The position numbers were made by a program, and so were the translations under genes. From Burkholderia sp. Bp8992 (lineage in GTDB: Bacteria > Pseudomonadota > Gammaproteobacteria > Burkholderiales > Burkholderiaceae), in NCBI RefSeq assembly GCF_003853705.1, contig NZ_QTQI01000004.1, forward strand, positions 62,001 to 126,000: a DNA stretch of 64,000 bases, read 5' to 3'. Under the pieces are notes generated by a model. The model saw only the letters and a list, made by a program, of their open reading frames with translations, had not been told where the DNA came from and did no database searches. This document shows positions 15,035 to 23,327 of the stretch, piece after piece (within the stretch, counting starts at the first letter, position 1; the number at the start of each line of letters is the position of its first letter).

Positions 15035-16345
15035 ATGTCCGCATCCCCCCCGACCGTTGCTCACGCAACCGGTTCGGCCGGCGCCGTCAGCCACCGGCGC
15101 ATCGTGTTCGCGAGCTTCATCGGCACCGCGATCGAGTTCTACGATTTCTATGTGTATGCGACGGCCGCCGCGCTCGTCATCGGCCCCGTGTTCTTCCCGC
15201 ACGGTTCCGCAACCGCGCAGGCGCTGTCCGCGTTCGTCACGTTCGGCATCGCGTTCATCGCACGCCCGATCGGCTCGTTCCTGTTCGGGCACTTCGGCGA
15301 CCGCATCGGCCGCAAGTCGACGCTCGTCGCGTCGCTGCTCGTGATGGGCGTGTCGACCACCGCGATCGGCTTCGTGCCCGGCTACGACGCGATCGGCGCG
15401 CTTGCACCGGTGCTGCTGTGCGTGCTGCGCTTCGGCCAGGGGATCGGCCTCGGCGGCGAATGGGGCGGCGCGGCGCTGCTCGCGACCGAGCACGCGCCGC
15501 AGGGCAAGCGCGGCTGGTTCGGGATGTTCCCGCAGCTGGGGCCGTCGGTCGGCTTCCTGATGTCGAACGGCCTGTTCTTCGCGCTCGCGCTGTCGCTGTC
15601 CGACGAACAGTTCCGCAGCTGGGGCTGGCGCATTCCGTTCCTCGTCAGCGCGGTGCTCGTCGCGCTCGGCCTGTACGTACGGCTCAAGATCACCGAAACG
15701 CCCGCGTTCCAGGCCGCGCTCGACCGCAACGAACGCGTGCGCGTGCCGGTCGCGACACTCGTCACGCAACACTGGCAGCCGACGCTGCTCGGCGCGCTCG
15801 CGATGGTCGTCTGCTACACGCTGTTCTATATCTCGACGGTGTTCTCGCTGTCGTACGGCGTGTCGGCGCTGCATATTCCGCGCCAGAGCTTCCTCGGGCT
15901 GCTGTGTTTCGCCGTCGTGTTCATGGGGCTCGCGACGCCGCTTTCCGCATGGGCGTCGGACCGCTTCGGCCGCAAACCGGTGCTGATCGCCGGCGCCATC
16001 GCCGCGCTGCTGTCGGGTTTCGCGATGGAGCCGTTGCTCGGCAGCGGCTCGATGCCGCTCGTCGCCCTGTTCCTGACGATCGAGCTGTTCCTGATGGGTG
16101 TGACGTTCGCGCCGATGGGCGCGCTGCTGCCGGAGCTGTTCCCGACCAACGTCCGCTATACGGGCGCGGGCGTCGCATACAACCTCGGCGGGATTCTCGG
16201 CGCGTCGATCGCACCGTATATCGCGCAACTGCTGGCGGCGCGCGGCGGGCTGTCGTGGGTGGGCGGCTATGTGTCGGTCGCGGCGGCGGTCAGCCTGATC
16301 GGTGTGCTGCTGATGCGTGAAACGCGCGACGCGTCGCTCGTCTGA
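15035..16345 (+). CDS. MFS transporter, metabolite:H+ symporter (MHS) family
   Basis: This 436-residue inner-membrane protein has 12 predicted transmembrane helices. MHS marks are FIGTAIEFYDFYVYATAAAL in helix 1, the loop motif GHFGDRIGRKSTL, and GLGGEWGGAALLA in helix 4; the second-half equivalent is SDRFGRKPVLIAG. Family members import dicarboxylates, shikimate, proline/betaine or aromatic acids by proton symport; the substrate cannot be read from the sequence. It is monocistronic, behind the promoter at 14741-14770. Confidence 0.88.
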   Translation: MSASPPTVAHATGSAGAVSHRRIVFASFIGTAIEFYDFYVYATAAALVIGPVFFPHGSATAQALSAFVTFGIAFIARPIGSFLFGHFGDRIGRKSTLVASLLVMGVSTTAIGFVPGYDAIGALAPVLLCVLRFGQGIGLGGEWGGAALLATEHAPQGKRGWFGMFPQLGPSVGFLMSNGLFFALALSLSDEQFRSWGWRIPFLVSAVLVALGLYVRLKITETPAFQAALDRNERVRVPVATLVTQHWQPTLLGALAMVVCYTLFYISTVFSLSYGVSALHIPRQSFLGLLCFAVVFMGLATPLSAWASDRFGRKPVLIAGAIAALLSGFAMEPLLGSGSMPLVALFLTIELFLMGVTFAPMGALLPELFPTNVRYTGAGVAYNLGGILGASIAPYIAQLLAARGGLSWVGGYVSVAAAVSLIGVLLMRETRDASLV

Positions 16346-16364
16346 GCCTCCGGGGCGACCCGGG

Positions 16365-16392
16365 TTGTGCGGCGGCCGGCGCTGCCTATACT
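16365..16392 (+). promoter_or_regulatory. promoter of the small membrane protein
   Basis: TTGTGC (16365-16370), a 16-bp spacer and TATACT (16387-16392). The start site would fall near 16399, at the foot of the hairpin 16397-16422. Confidence 0.6.
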
Positions 16393-16396
16393 CGAT

Positions 16397-16422
16397 CCTG
16401 GGCGCGCCGTTGCGCGCCCAGG
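16397..16422 (+). repeat. 11-bp hairpin at the 5' end of the small-protein mRNA
   Basis: CCTGGGCGCGC/GCGCGCCCAGG with a 4-base loop is perfectly paired and has no T-run. It lies at the inferred transcription start, so it probably caps and stabilises the mRNA rather than ending transcription. Confidence 0.55.
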
Positions 16423-16449
16423 GACCCCGCCCCGAAAGGAGCCGCCGCC

Positions 16450-16629
16450 ATGAACATCCGCCTCGGCAATGCCGATCTCGTCCTGATCCTCGCGCTCGCG
16501 CTCGGCGGCGCCCTGCTGCTCGCGCTGCGGTTCCGGCCGAAGACATGGCGCGGCCTCGTGTTCGAGGCGCTGCTGGCGAATCTGGCGGCGATCGCCGCCG
16601 TCGTCACGGTCGAGGCGCTGCTGGCCTGA
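16450..16629 (+). CDS. 59-residue membrane protein
   Basis: A GAAAGGAG ribosome site lies 8 bp before the ATG. The protein has two hydrophobic helices (about residues 8-27, DLVLILALALGGALLLAL, and 39-58, FEALLANLAAIAAVVTVEAL) joined by a basic loop RFRPKTWRG, a two-pass hairpin topology. It has its own predicted promoter and converges with waaC, 19 bp away. I do not recognise a family. The strong translation signals and clean topology support a real gene. Confidence 0.65.
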   Translation: MNIRLGNADLVLILALALGGALLLALRFRPKTWRGLVFEALLANLAAIAAVVTVEALLA

Positions 16630-16648
16630 AGCGGCCCGCAGCGCGCCG

Positions 16649-17674
16649 TCAGGCGGTCAGGCGCGCGTGCACGGCGCCATAGGCAGGGGCGACCGCATCG
16701 ATCGCGTCCAGCGCCTCTTCGACGGACGGCATCGCGCCCGGCTCGCCGATCGACAGGGCATTCGGTGCGCCGCCGATACCGCAATGGTGACGCGACGTCG
16801 CAACGAAGATCATCACGGTCGGCCGCTGCAGCGCATGCGCCATGTGGACGAACCCCGTATCGACGCCCACCACCAGCGCGGCCCGTCCGAGCGCCGCACC
16901 GAGTTCGCGCACCGTCATCGCCGGTAACACGACTGCGCCCGGTGCACGCGCGGCGATGTCCTTCGCATCGTCATGCTCCGCGCTCGAGCCCCACGGCAGC
17001 AGCACGCGTACGCCGCGCGCCATCATCTGCGTGGCGAGCGCGGCCCAATGGTCGGCCGGCCATTTCTTGTCCGGATTGGACGTCGCATGGAACAGCAGCA
17101 TGAAAGGCGCGTCGTCGGTCACGGCGGGCGGCAGGTTCACGCCCTGCGGCGGGACGACGCCGTAGGTGGCGGGGCCTTCAGGCCGGTAACCCAGCGCCTC
17201 GCCGGCGCTCACGCGCATGCCGTGCCACGCATCGCAGTCCGGCCGCGGGCCGAAGCGATGCGAATACGCGAAGCGCGCACCCGTTTCGCCGAGATCCTGC
17301 GTCTGGTAGCCGAAGCGTCGTGCGGCACGCGCCAGCGCCGAGATGATCGCGCTCTTGTACACGCCATGCAGGTCGATGACCGCATCGTAGCGATGGGCCC
17401 GCAATGCGCCGATCGACGCCGAAATCGCCTTCAGGTCGCCGGCGTTCCGGAGCTTCTTGAAGCGGCGCAGCGGTGCGCACAGCACGGCGCTCACGCCCGG
17501 ATGCCAGCGCACGACCTCGGCACACGACTCGTCCACGGCCCAGTCGACCGTCACGCCGGGAAAGGCGCGATGCAGGTCCGCGACGACAGGCAGCGTCTGG
17601 ACGACGTCGCCGAGCGACGTCACTTTCACGATGAGGATGCGTTTCACGTTCTGTGGAGATTCCTGGCTGGCCAT
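16649..17674 (-). CDS. waaC: lipopolysaccharide heptosyltransferase I
   Basis: This 341-residue cytoplasmic GT-B glycosyltransferase (GT9 family) adds the first L-glycero-D-manno-heptose to Kdo of the LPS inner core. It has the N-terminal motif RILIVKVTSLGDVVQTLPV, then AVIDLHGVYKSA and WHGMRVS, and the donor-binding C-terminal half LFHATSNPDKKWP and VVGVDTGFVHMAHAL. Length fits WaaC. The other core genes are not adjacent. It converges with the 59-residue protein. Confidence 0.9.
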   Translation of the reverse strand: MASQESPQNVKRILIVKVTSLGDVVQTLPVVADLHRAFPGVTVDWAVDESCAEVVRWHPGVSAVLCAPLRRFKKLRNAGDLKAISASIGALRAHRYDAVIDLHGVYKSAIISALARAARRFGYQTQDLGETGARFAYSHRFGPRPDCDAWHGMRVSAGEALGYRPEGPATYGVVPPQGVNLPPAVTDDAPFMLLFHATSNPDKKWPADHWAALATQMMARGVRVLLPWGSSAEHDDAKDIAARAPGAVVLPAMTVRELGAALGRAALVVGVDTGFVHMAHALQRPTVMIFVATSRHHCGIGGAPNALSIGEPGAMPSVEEALDAIDAVAPAYGAVHARLTA

Positions 17675-17785
17675 TTGTCATGCTAGCGACGGTTGCCGTG
17701 CGCTGACATTACGCCAGCATTACATTTGCAACAAAATGCATCTGCTTTGTGTTTCTTTGTCGCCCCAATGGTACCCCGTTCTTTT

Positions 17786-17791
17786 TATAAT
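17786..17791 (+). promoter_or_regulatory. -10 element for the ClC gene
   Basis: TATAAT lies 28 bp before the ATG at 17819, which favours that start codon over three in-frame ATGs further upstream. The -35 is unclear. Confidence 0.5.
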
Positions 17792-17818
17792 TCGGTCTTT
17801 GCCTTGCGGCCCGCGCCG

Positions 17819-19372
17819 ATGCCACGCCCCGCCATTCCCGCCCTGTTTCCCGCCCTCACCCGCCGCTCGCTGCGCATCTGGCGCCAGTACGGCATCTTCT
17901 GGCTCGGTGCGATCGTCGTCGGGCTCGCCGCCGTACTCTACGCGCGTCTGATCGACTGGGGCTACGAGTCCTTCCGCGCGATGCGCGAGCACGCGGTGTG
18001 GCTGCCGCTGCTGCTGACGCCCGCGATCGCCTCCGTGTCGGTATGGCTCACGCGCCGGTTCTTCCGCGGCGCCGAAGGCAGCGGCATCCCGCAGGTGATC
18101 GCGACGCTGCATGCGCGCCCGAGCGCGTTCGGCGCCCGGCTGCTGACGCTGCGCATCCTGTTCGGCAAGGTGCTGATTTCGTTCCTGGGCATCCTGGGCG
18201 GCTTCACGATCGGTCGCGAGGGGCCGACCGTGCAGGTCGGCGCGGCGCTGATGTTCAACCTGCGGCGCTTCTACCCGCGCTCGAACGCGCAGATCGAACG
18301 CCAGCTCGTGCTGGCCGGCGCGGCGGCCGGGCTGTCGGCCGCGTTCAACACGCCGCTCGCCGGGATCGTGTTCGCCATCGAGGAACTGACGCGCAGCTTC
18401 TCCGCGCGCGCCAGCGGCGTACTGATCACCGCGATCATCCTCGCCGGCGTCGTCGCACTGGGCCTGAACGGCAACTACACGTACTTCGGCACGATCGATG
18501 CCGGCCTCCATTTCCCGAAACTGCTGGCGGTCGCGGTGCTGGTCACCGCGATCGTCACGGGTATCGCCGGCGGCCTGTTCTGCTGGCTGCTGCTCAATAC
18601 CGGGCGCTGGCTGCCCGAGCGACTGCTGGGCCTGTATCGCGAACGGCCGATCACGTTCGCCGCGGCGTGCGGGTTCGCGATCGCCGTCGTCGGCCTCGTG
18701 TCGGGCGGCACGACCTTCGGCAGCGGCTATGCCGAGGCGCGCGGCCTGCTCGACGGCAGCCAGCACCTGTCGGTGTTCTATCCGTTCCTGAAGATGATCT
18801 CGATGGTCGCGTCGTACCTGCCGGGCATCCCGGGCGGGATCTTCGCGCCGTCGCTGTCGATCGGCGCCGGGTTCGGCAACCTGCTGCACGTCGTGTTCAG
18901 CAACATGAGCCTGCCGATGCTGATCGCCCTCGCGATGGTCGGCTATCTGGCGGCCGTCACGCAGTCGCCGATCACGTCGTTCGTGATCGTGATGGAAATG
19001 ATCAACGGTCATGCGCTCGTGATTTCGCTGATGGCGACCGCACTGGTGTCGACCCGCGTATCGCGCTTTTTCGCGCCGCCGCTCTATGAAACGCTCGCGC
19101 TGCGCTATCTCGCGCCGCCCGCCGCGGCCACCGAACCCGCCGCGGCATCGGCGGCGGCGGCGAGCGCGGCGGCGGCGACCGGCGTGACCGAGCCGCAGGA
19201 CGCAGCTGCCGCGCCCGCCGATCCGCTCGACACGCTGCGCGACGAAGGCGACGCGCCGGCCGCTGCAACGCCGGGCGACAGTACCGCGCACGCGCCGGCG
19301 CCGCATGGCGACGAACCGGCTGCATCCGGCGCGAACGGCCCGACGCAACCGGGCCCGCGCGACGCTCAGTAG
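17819..19372 (+). CDS. ClC-family chloride channel/transporter
   Basis: This 517-residue inner-membrane protein carries chloride, probably as a Cl-/H+ exchanger. The three selectivity segments are present: GSGIPQVIATLHAR, GREGPTVQVGA (with the gating Glu) and GIPGGIFAPSLSIGAGFGN. The C-terminal 90 residues after the last helix form a low-complexity Ala/Pro tail (about residue 425 on) and contain no CBS domains. The start at 17819 (MPRPAIPALF) was chosen because it follows the TATAAT and leaves a short leader. The stop overlaps the tail of the small lipoprotein on the other strand. Confidence 0.88.
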   Translation: MPRPAIPALFPALTRRSLRIWRQYGIFWLGAIVVGLAAVLYARLIDWGYESFRAMREHAVWLPLLLTPAIASVSVWLTRRFFRGAEGSGIPQVIATLHARPSAFGARLLTLRILFGKVLISFLGILGGFTIGREGPTVQVGAALMFNLRRFYPRSNAQIERQLVLAGAAAGLSAAFNTPLAGIVFAIEELTRSFSARASGVLITAIILAGVVALGLNGNYTYFGTIDAGLHFPKLLAVAVLVTAIVTGIAGGLFCWLLLNTGRWLPERLLGLYRERPITFAAACGFAIAVVGLVSGGTTFGSGYAEARGLLDGSQHLSVFYPFLKMISMVASYLPGIPGGIFAPSLSIGAGFGNLLHVVFSNMSLPMLIALAMVGYLAAVTQSPITSFVIVMEMINGHALVISLMATALVSTRVSRFFAPPLYETLALRYLAPPAAATEPAAASAAAASAAAATGVTEPQDAAAAPADPLDTLRDEGDAPAAATPGDSTAHAPAPHGDEPAASGANGPTQPGPRDAQ

Positions 19373-19476
19373 ATCACGACCGGTGCCGGCCGATAGTAGA
19401 CGGGCCGCGCCGGCACGACGATGCATCCGGCCAGCGTGATCGCGACGAGCGCGATGGCAATGACAGTTCGTTTCAT
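19366..19476 (-). CDS. 36-residue lipoprotein
   Basis: MKRTVIAIALVAITLAGC gives a textbook lipoprotein signal with lipobox LAGC, followed by an 18-residue tail rich in Pro, Val and Tyr (VYYRPAPVVIY). Its stop TGA (19366-19368) overlaps the end of the ClC gene tail to tail. It lies 12 bp after the YXWGXW gene on the same strand, so the two are probably one transcript. The tail resembles the PVYY motifs of the secreted protein at 60291-60599. Function unknown. Confidence 0.6.
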   Translation of the reverse strand: MKRTVIAIALVAITLAGCIVVPARPVYYRPAPVVIY

Positions 19477-19488
19477 CCCGCGCCTCCG

Positions 19489-19890
19489 TCACGCCCAGTG
19501 GCCGCGGGTCCAAAACCAGTTCGGACCGCGCTGGTCCCAATGGCCCGGCACCCATTGCATGCCGATGCGCTCGGCTTCCCAGTGGCCGCCGATCCACACG
19601 TAGCGGCCATGATCCCAGTGCCAATGTCCGCGTTCCCACACGTAGCCCACGCGCGCGGTCGGCACGACCTCGTAGCGCACGGGCGGCGGCGCGTTCGGCG
19701 CAACGACGACGATCTCCTCGGTGCGCACGGCAACCGGCTCGGCGATGACCACGCGGCCCTGCGGCGCGATCACGGGTGTGCCGACGAGAATCTCGTCCGC
19801 ATGGGCGGCAAACGGCGCGACGACGGCTGACAGGCCCGCGGCAAACAGCGCGAGCGAAACGATACGACGTTGAACGGTAGAGACAGCCAT
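19489..19890 (-). CDS. secreted YXWGXW-repeat protein
   Basis: This 133-residue protein has a signal peptide (about 1-30, ending AAHADE). The C-terminal half carries repeats of the YXWGXW type: GYVWERGHWHWDHGRYVWIG, then GHWEAERIGMQWVPGHW and NWFWTRGHW. Such Trp/His-rich repeats occur in small exported proteins of betaproteobacteria. The role is unknown; metal or surface binding has been guessed from the composition. GGAGGTTGTG precedes the ATG at 19890, which is why the longer upstream frame was rejected. A GC-rich hairpin without T-run lies upstream at about 20007-20033. Confidence 0.8.
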   Translation of the reverse strand: MAVSTVQRRIVSLALFAAGLSAVVAPFAAHADEILVGTPVIAPQGRVVIAEPVAVRTEEIVVVAPNAPPPVRYEVVPTARVGYVWERGHWHWDHGRYVWIGGHWEAERIGMQWVPGHWDQRGPNWFWTRGHWA

Positions 19891-20050
19891 CACAACCTCC
19901 TGGTTGAACAAGTTACGCGAGCGTATTCGTTCAATGCGGGAGAGGCGGTTACGGCCGACAGGCGCCGTGTTACGGCGTGCCCGAAAGTGCAACAGGGCGT
20001 AAGACGCGCACGGCGGCGGGCGCCGCCGTGCGGAGGGACACCGGCAAGCG

Positions 20051-20305
20051 TCAGGCCTGCGGGATCTCGATCTTCACTTCGAGGACTTCGAGGTCGTCCT
20101 GGCGCTCGAGGCTCACGCGGATGTCATCGTTCGAAATATGGACGTACTTCGAGATGACCGCGACGAGTTCCTTCTGCAGCGCCGGCAGGTAATCGGCCGG
20201 CGGCCGGCCGCCGACCCGCTCGTGCGCGATGATGAGCTGCAGGCGCTCCTTCGCGACCGATGCGGATTTCTTCTTCTCGCCGAGGAGAAACGAAAGGATG
20301 GACAT
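20051..20305 (-). CDS. minE: cell division topological specificity factor MinE
   Basis: This 84-residue protein stimulates MinD ATPase and drives pole-to-pole oscillation of MinCD, placing the division site at mid-cell. It has the N-terminal membrane-targeting and MinD-binding segment [30 protein letters not shown] (given here only as its ends MSILSFLL and IIAHER) and the topological domain with [17 protein letters not shown] and LEVKIEIP. It is the last gene of minC-minD-minE, 12 bp after minD. Confidence 0.96.
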   Translation of the reverse strand: MSILSFLLGEKKKSASVAKERLQLIIAHERVGGRPPADYLPALQKELVAVISKYVHISNDDIRVSLERQDDLEVLEVKIEIPQA

Positions 20306-20317
20306 GGGCGGCCTCCG

Positions 20318-21133
20318 TTACTTGCTGCCGAAGAGGCGCTGCAGCAGGCCCGGCTTCTGGTAATCGGTGAAGCGCAGCGGCTTGTCCTCGCCGAGGAAGC
20401 GGGCGACGACGTCCTTGTACGCTTCGGCGACGTCGGTACCGTCGATATGCACCGCCGGCAGACCCTGGTTCGATGCGTGCAGCACGGCTTCCGACTCGGG
20501 CACCACGCCGATCAGCTTGATGCGCAGGATCTCGCTGATGTCCTCGAGCGACAGCATCTCGCCTTCGCTCACGCGCTTCGGGCTGTAACGCGTGATCAGC
20601 AGGTGTTCCTTGATCGGCTCCTTGCCTTCGGTCGCGCGCTTCGTCTTCGACGACAGGATGCCCAGAATGCGGTCGGAATCGCGCACCGACGACACTTCCG
20701 GGTTCGTGACGATCAGCGCTTCATCGGCGAAGTACATCGCGTGCAGCGCACCGGCCTCGATACCGGCGGGCGAATCGCAGACGATGTATTCGAAGTCCAT
20801 CGCGACGAGGTCGTTCAGCACCTTCTCGACGCCGTCGCGCGTCAGCGCATCCTTGTCGCGCGTCTGCGACGCCGGCAGGATGAACAGGTTCTCGCACTTC
20901 TTGTCCTTGATCAGCGCCTGGTTCAGGTTCGCTTCGCCCTGGATCACGTTCACGAGGTCATACACGACGCGACGCTCGCAGCCCATGATGAGATCGAGGT
21001 TGCGCAGGCCGACGTCGAAGTCGATCACGGCCGTCTTGTGGCCGCGCAGCGCGATACCGGACGCAAAGCTCGCGCTCGTCGTCGTCTTGCCCACGCCGCC
21101 CTTGCCCGAGGTCACCACGATGATTTTTGCCAT
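20318..21133 (-). CDS. minD: septum site-determining ATPase MinD
   Basis: This 271-residue ParA/MinD ATPase binds the inner membrane when ATP-bound and recruits MinC. The deviant Walker A SGKGGVGKTTTSASFA includes the signature Lys; the Walker B-like segment is KTAVIDFDVGLRNLDL, and DSPAGIEAGA follows. The C-terminal amphipathic membrane-targeting helix is KPGLLQRLFGSK. It is the middle gene of minCDE, on minus. Confidence 0.97.
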   Translation of the reverse strand: MAKIIVVTSGKGGVGKTTTSASFASGIALRGHKTAVIDFDVGLRNLDLIMGCERRVVYDLVNVIQGEANLNQALIKDKKCENLFILPASQTRDKDALTRDGVEKVLNDLVAMDFEYIVCDSPAGIEAGALHAMYFADEALIVTNPEVSSVRDSDRILGILSSKTKRATEGKEPIKEHLLITRYSPKRVSEGEMLSLEDISEILRIKLIGVVPESEAVLHASNQGLPAVHIDGTDVAEAYKDVVARFLGEDKPLRFTDYQKPGLLQRLFGSK

Positions 21134-21192
21134 TTACCCAATACCCTGTGTTCGTCAATGAGAGCCGATCGATCCGGAGCGTGCCGCGTGAT

Positions 21193-21978
21193 TTACGTCA
21201 GGCGCAGCGGTTCGATCATCAGTTTTTCCTCTTCGAGCCGGATCTGCACCGATTTGCCCAGTACTTCGGCGGGCAATGGGTTCTCGGTGGTTCGATAGAT
21301 ACCCGCGATCGAAATCAGTTCCGGTTCGAGACACGTGCAGAAAATGCGCGCGTCGTGGTTGCCGTGCACGCCCGCGAGTGCGCGGCCGCGCAACGGCGCG
21401 TAGATGTGGATATTGCCTTCCGCGATGATCTCCGCGCCGTGACTGACCGGCGCGAGCACCACGAGGTCTCCTTTCGCGTAAATCTGCTGCCCCGAACGCA
21501 ACGGCCGGTCGATCACGAGCGTCTGGCCGCCGGTCTGCAACAGGGTCGGCGCGGCTTCCGACGACTGTTCGGGCGCCGTTGCGGCTGCCGGAGCGGCGAC
21601 GGCCTCGACGGCTGGCACAGCCGCCGGTTCCGCTTCGTCCGCGTGTTTCGCGGCCGGCGCGCGGCGATCGCGCGCCTCGAGCAACGGCAGGCCGGCTTCC
21701 CCCGCCCAGCCCTGCGTTGCCAGTGCGACGACGCCCACCGGGCGCATCCGCACGTCGTTCAGCATCTGCCGGATGTCCGCGAGCGCGACGCGCTCGCCGT
21801 CAGCCAGGCGGCGGACGTCGATCGCGACGACATCGTCGGCGAAAAACTCGGGGGTCGCTTCGAAGCGCTTGACCAGTTCGGCACGCAACGCATCGAGATC
21901 GGTCGTCTTCACGGTGAACAGCAACGTATCGACCGATCCGCTGCGCAGCTCGAAGAATGGCGATTTTTTAAGCGACAT
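21193..21978 (-). CDS. minC: septum site-determining inhibitor MinC
   Basis: This 261-residue protein blocks FtsZ polymerisation near the poles. The N-terminal FtsZ-inhibiting domain is about residues 1-110 ([20 protein letters not shown]). An Ala/Pro/Glu-rich linker (about 110-150) follows, then the C-terminal beta-helix that binds MinD and dimerises ([36 protein letters not shown]). The start was taken at the ATG 21978, preceded by AGAG; an in-frame GTG lies 6 bp earlier. A TAAAAT -10 lies about 30 bp upstream on minus. First gene of minCDE. Confidence 0.93.
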   Translation of the reverse strand: MSLKKSPFFELRSGSVDTLLFTVKTTDLDALRAELVKRFEATPEFFADDVVAIDVRRLADGERVALADIRQMLNDVRMRPVGVVALATQGWAGEAGLPLLEARDRRAPAAKHADEAEPAAVPAVEAVAAPAAATAPEQSSEAAPTLLQTGGQTLVIDRPLRSGQQIYAKGDLVVLAPVSHGAEIIAEGNIHIYAPLRGRALAGVHGNHDARIFCTCLEPELISIAGIYRTTENPLPAEVLGKSVQIRLEEEKLMIEPLRLT

Positions 21979-22147
21979 GGACACTCTGCAAAAATTTTTT
22001 GCGTATTTTACAGGCGTCCACGCGTGCGGCCATTATTTTTGGGACTCGGGGTTGCGGCGGCCCGGGCGGGCACGCAACCGGCAGGCGGGCAGGCTAGCGG
22101 GCGGCCGGGCCTTCATCGCGCCGCGCGGCCTGCGTTTCGACGGCGCG

Positions 22148-22660
22148 TCAGTGCTTCACCTGCGACACGAACAACGATTTCATCGCGCCGGGCAGCCGCG
22201 CGATCGGCGCGTGTTCGCCGGTATTGCCGAAACCAGCACGCTCGTAGAAGCGGATCGCGTTGCGGTTCGCATCGGCGATCCATGCGTAGACTTCGCCGGC
22301 GCCGCGCTCGGCGAGCCAGGCGGTGGCCGTCTCCAGCAGCAGCACGCCGCCGCGCAGATGACGCACCGCGTGCGCGACCCACAGCTCGCTGACGAACGCG
22401 CGCCGATCGGGCGTGTTGTCGAAATACGCGCCGATCATGCCGGCCGGATGGCCTTCGGTGTACAGCAGGAAAGTCGTCGATTCGTCGGACACGGCGCGCA
22501 GCGCGGCAATCGCCGACGCTGCGTCCGCTTCGACGGTCAGCAATTCGGCCTCCGGCGCTTCGCCCGGCGCGTAGGGCTCACGCAGCGATGCGGCGCGGAG
22601 TTCGCGATACACGCCGCCCTGGTCGGCAACGATACGACGAACGGTCAAGGTCGAACTCAT
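22148..22660 (-). CDS. GNAT-family N-acetyltransferase
   Basis: The 170-residue protein has the GNAT fold: a beta-rich N-terminal half (STLTVRRIVADQGGVYRELR), then motif A-like VSELWVAHAVRHLRGGVLLL with the acetyl-CoA pyrophosphate loop at RHLRGG, and the C-terminal motif NRNAIRFYERAGFGNTG. The acceptor substrate is unknown. The start at 22660 follows a GGGGG-rich ribosome site; the longer frame that continues upstream has atypical composition. It is monocistronic, on the same strand as minCDE and upstream of it, 170 bp from minC. Confidence 0.85.
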   Translation of the reverse strand: MSSTLTVRRIVADQGGVYRELRAASLREPYAPGEAPEAELLTVEADAASAIAALRAVSDESTTFLLYTEGHPAGMIGAYFDNTPDRRAFVSELWVAHAVRHLRGGVLLLETATAWLAERGAGEVYAWIADANRNAIRFYERAGFGNTGEHAPIARLPGAMKSLFVSQVKH

Positions 22661-23189
22661 GCAGGCACAGCCCCCTTCGGACAGCAAGCTACTAGCTTCA
22701 ACCGAAAGCAGGGCACGAGTCAAATCGTTATTTTCAAATGACGGCGCCGATCGAAAGGCAACGGGTGTCACGCGCAACGGCACGAGCCAGCCGGTGTGCA
22801 GGTGCAGCATCGGCATGCCGACGCGTGCCGACGGACGACGGTCGAGCACTCGCCGCCCGACGTCTCGCCCCGTTCGCCTTGCGATGCGCGGCGGTCGCGT
22901 TTCGAAGCGCGTCGCCTGTCGTTCCGGCGCCGTAATGCTGCGTAATATAAGCAAACAAAAAACGCGCTCCTGCAGTGCCTTCCCCGCTTTGATTATTGCG
23001 ATGCAACATTTGCTGCGGTCACGCAAGATCGACACTCGCGCAGGCCGCACCGCACGATTCATCTGACAAACGCGCGGCACGCGCGGGCCGCTCCGGCTCC
23101 CGTTGCACGTTTCAATCAGCGCGTGCCGGCCCTTCCCGGCATGGCTCGCGCACGCCCCTTCGTTTGGAGTAGCACGCCTAGCGCCGGCG
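22661..23189. other. intergenic stretch without a recognisable gene
   Basis: About 530 bp lies between the start of the GNAT gene and the alkB promoter. An AT-rich patch near 22930-22970 holds a short direct repeat CGTAAT at 22931-22936 and 22941-22946. Small reading frames exist, but none has a ribosome site or a recognisable product. Operators for either divergent gene would be expected here. Confidence 0.4.
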
Positions 23190-23218
23190 TTGGCAAGCGT
23201 GCGCACGAGTCGTATAAC
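23190..23218 (+). promoter_or_regulatory. sigma70-type promoter of alkB
   Basis: TTGGCA (23190-23195), a 17-bp spacer and TATAAC (23213-23218). The predicted leader is about 100 nt. Confidence 0.65.
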
Positions 23219-23327
23219 AGGCAGAACCGGGCAACGATCCGGTGCCACCGCGCGCAGCGCGGGCTCACGAGGATTCGAACAACCATGCATGCGGCCGCCC
23301 GCCGGGCCCGCTGACTGGAGGGAGACA

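Noticed and set aside
14327-16546. Open frame of 739 codons on minus opposite the TonB-like and MHS genes
   Set aside because: Arg/Glu/His-rich shadow of recognised plus-strand genes; no ribosome site.
20007-20033. Terminator after minE
   Set aside because: The hairpin CGCACGGCGG/CCGCCGTGCG is strong but has no T-run on either strand.
22659-23066. 135-codon plus-strand frame between the GNAT gene and alkB
   Set aside because: No ribosome site, no domain, and Arg/Ser-rich random-looking composition.
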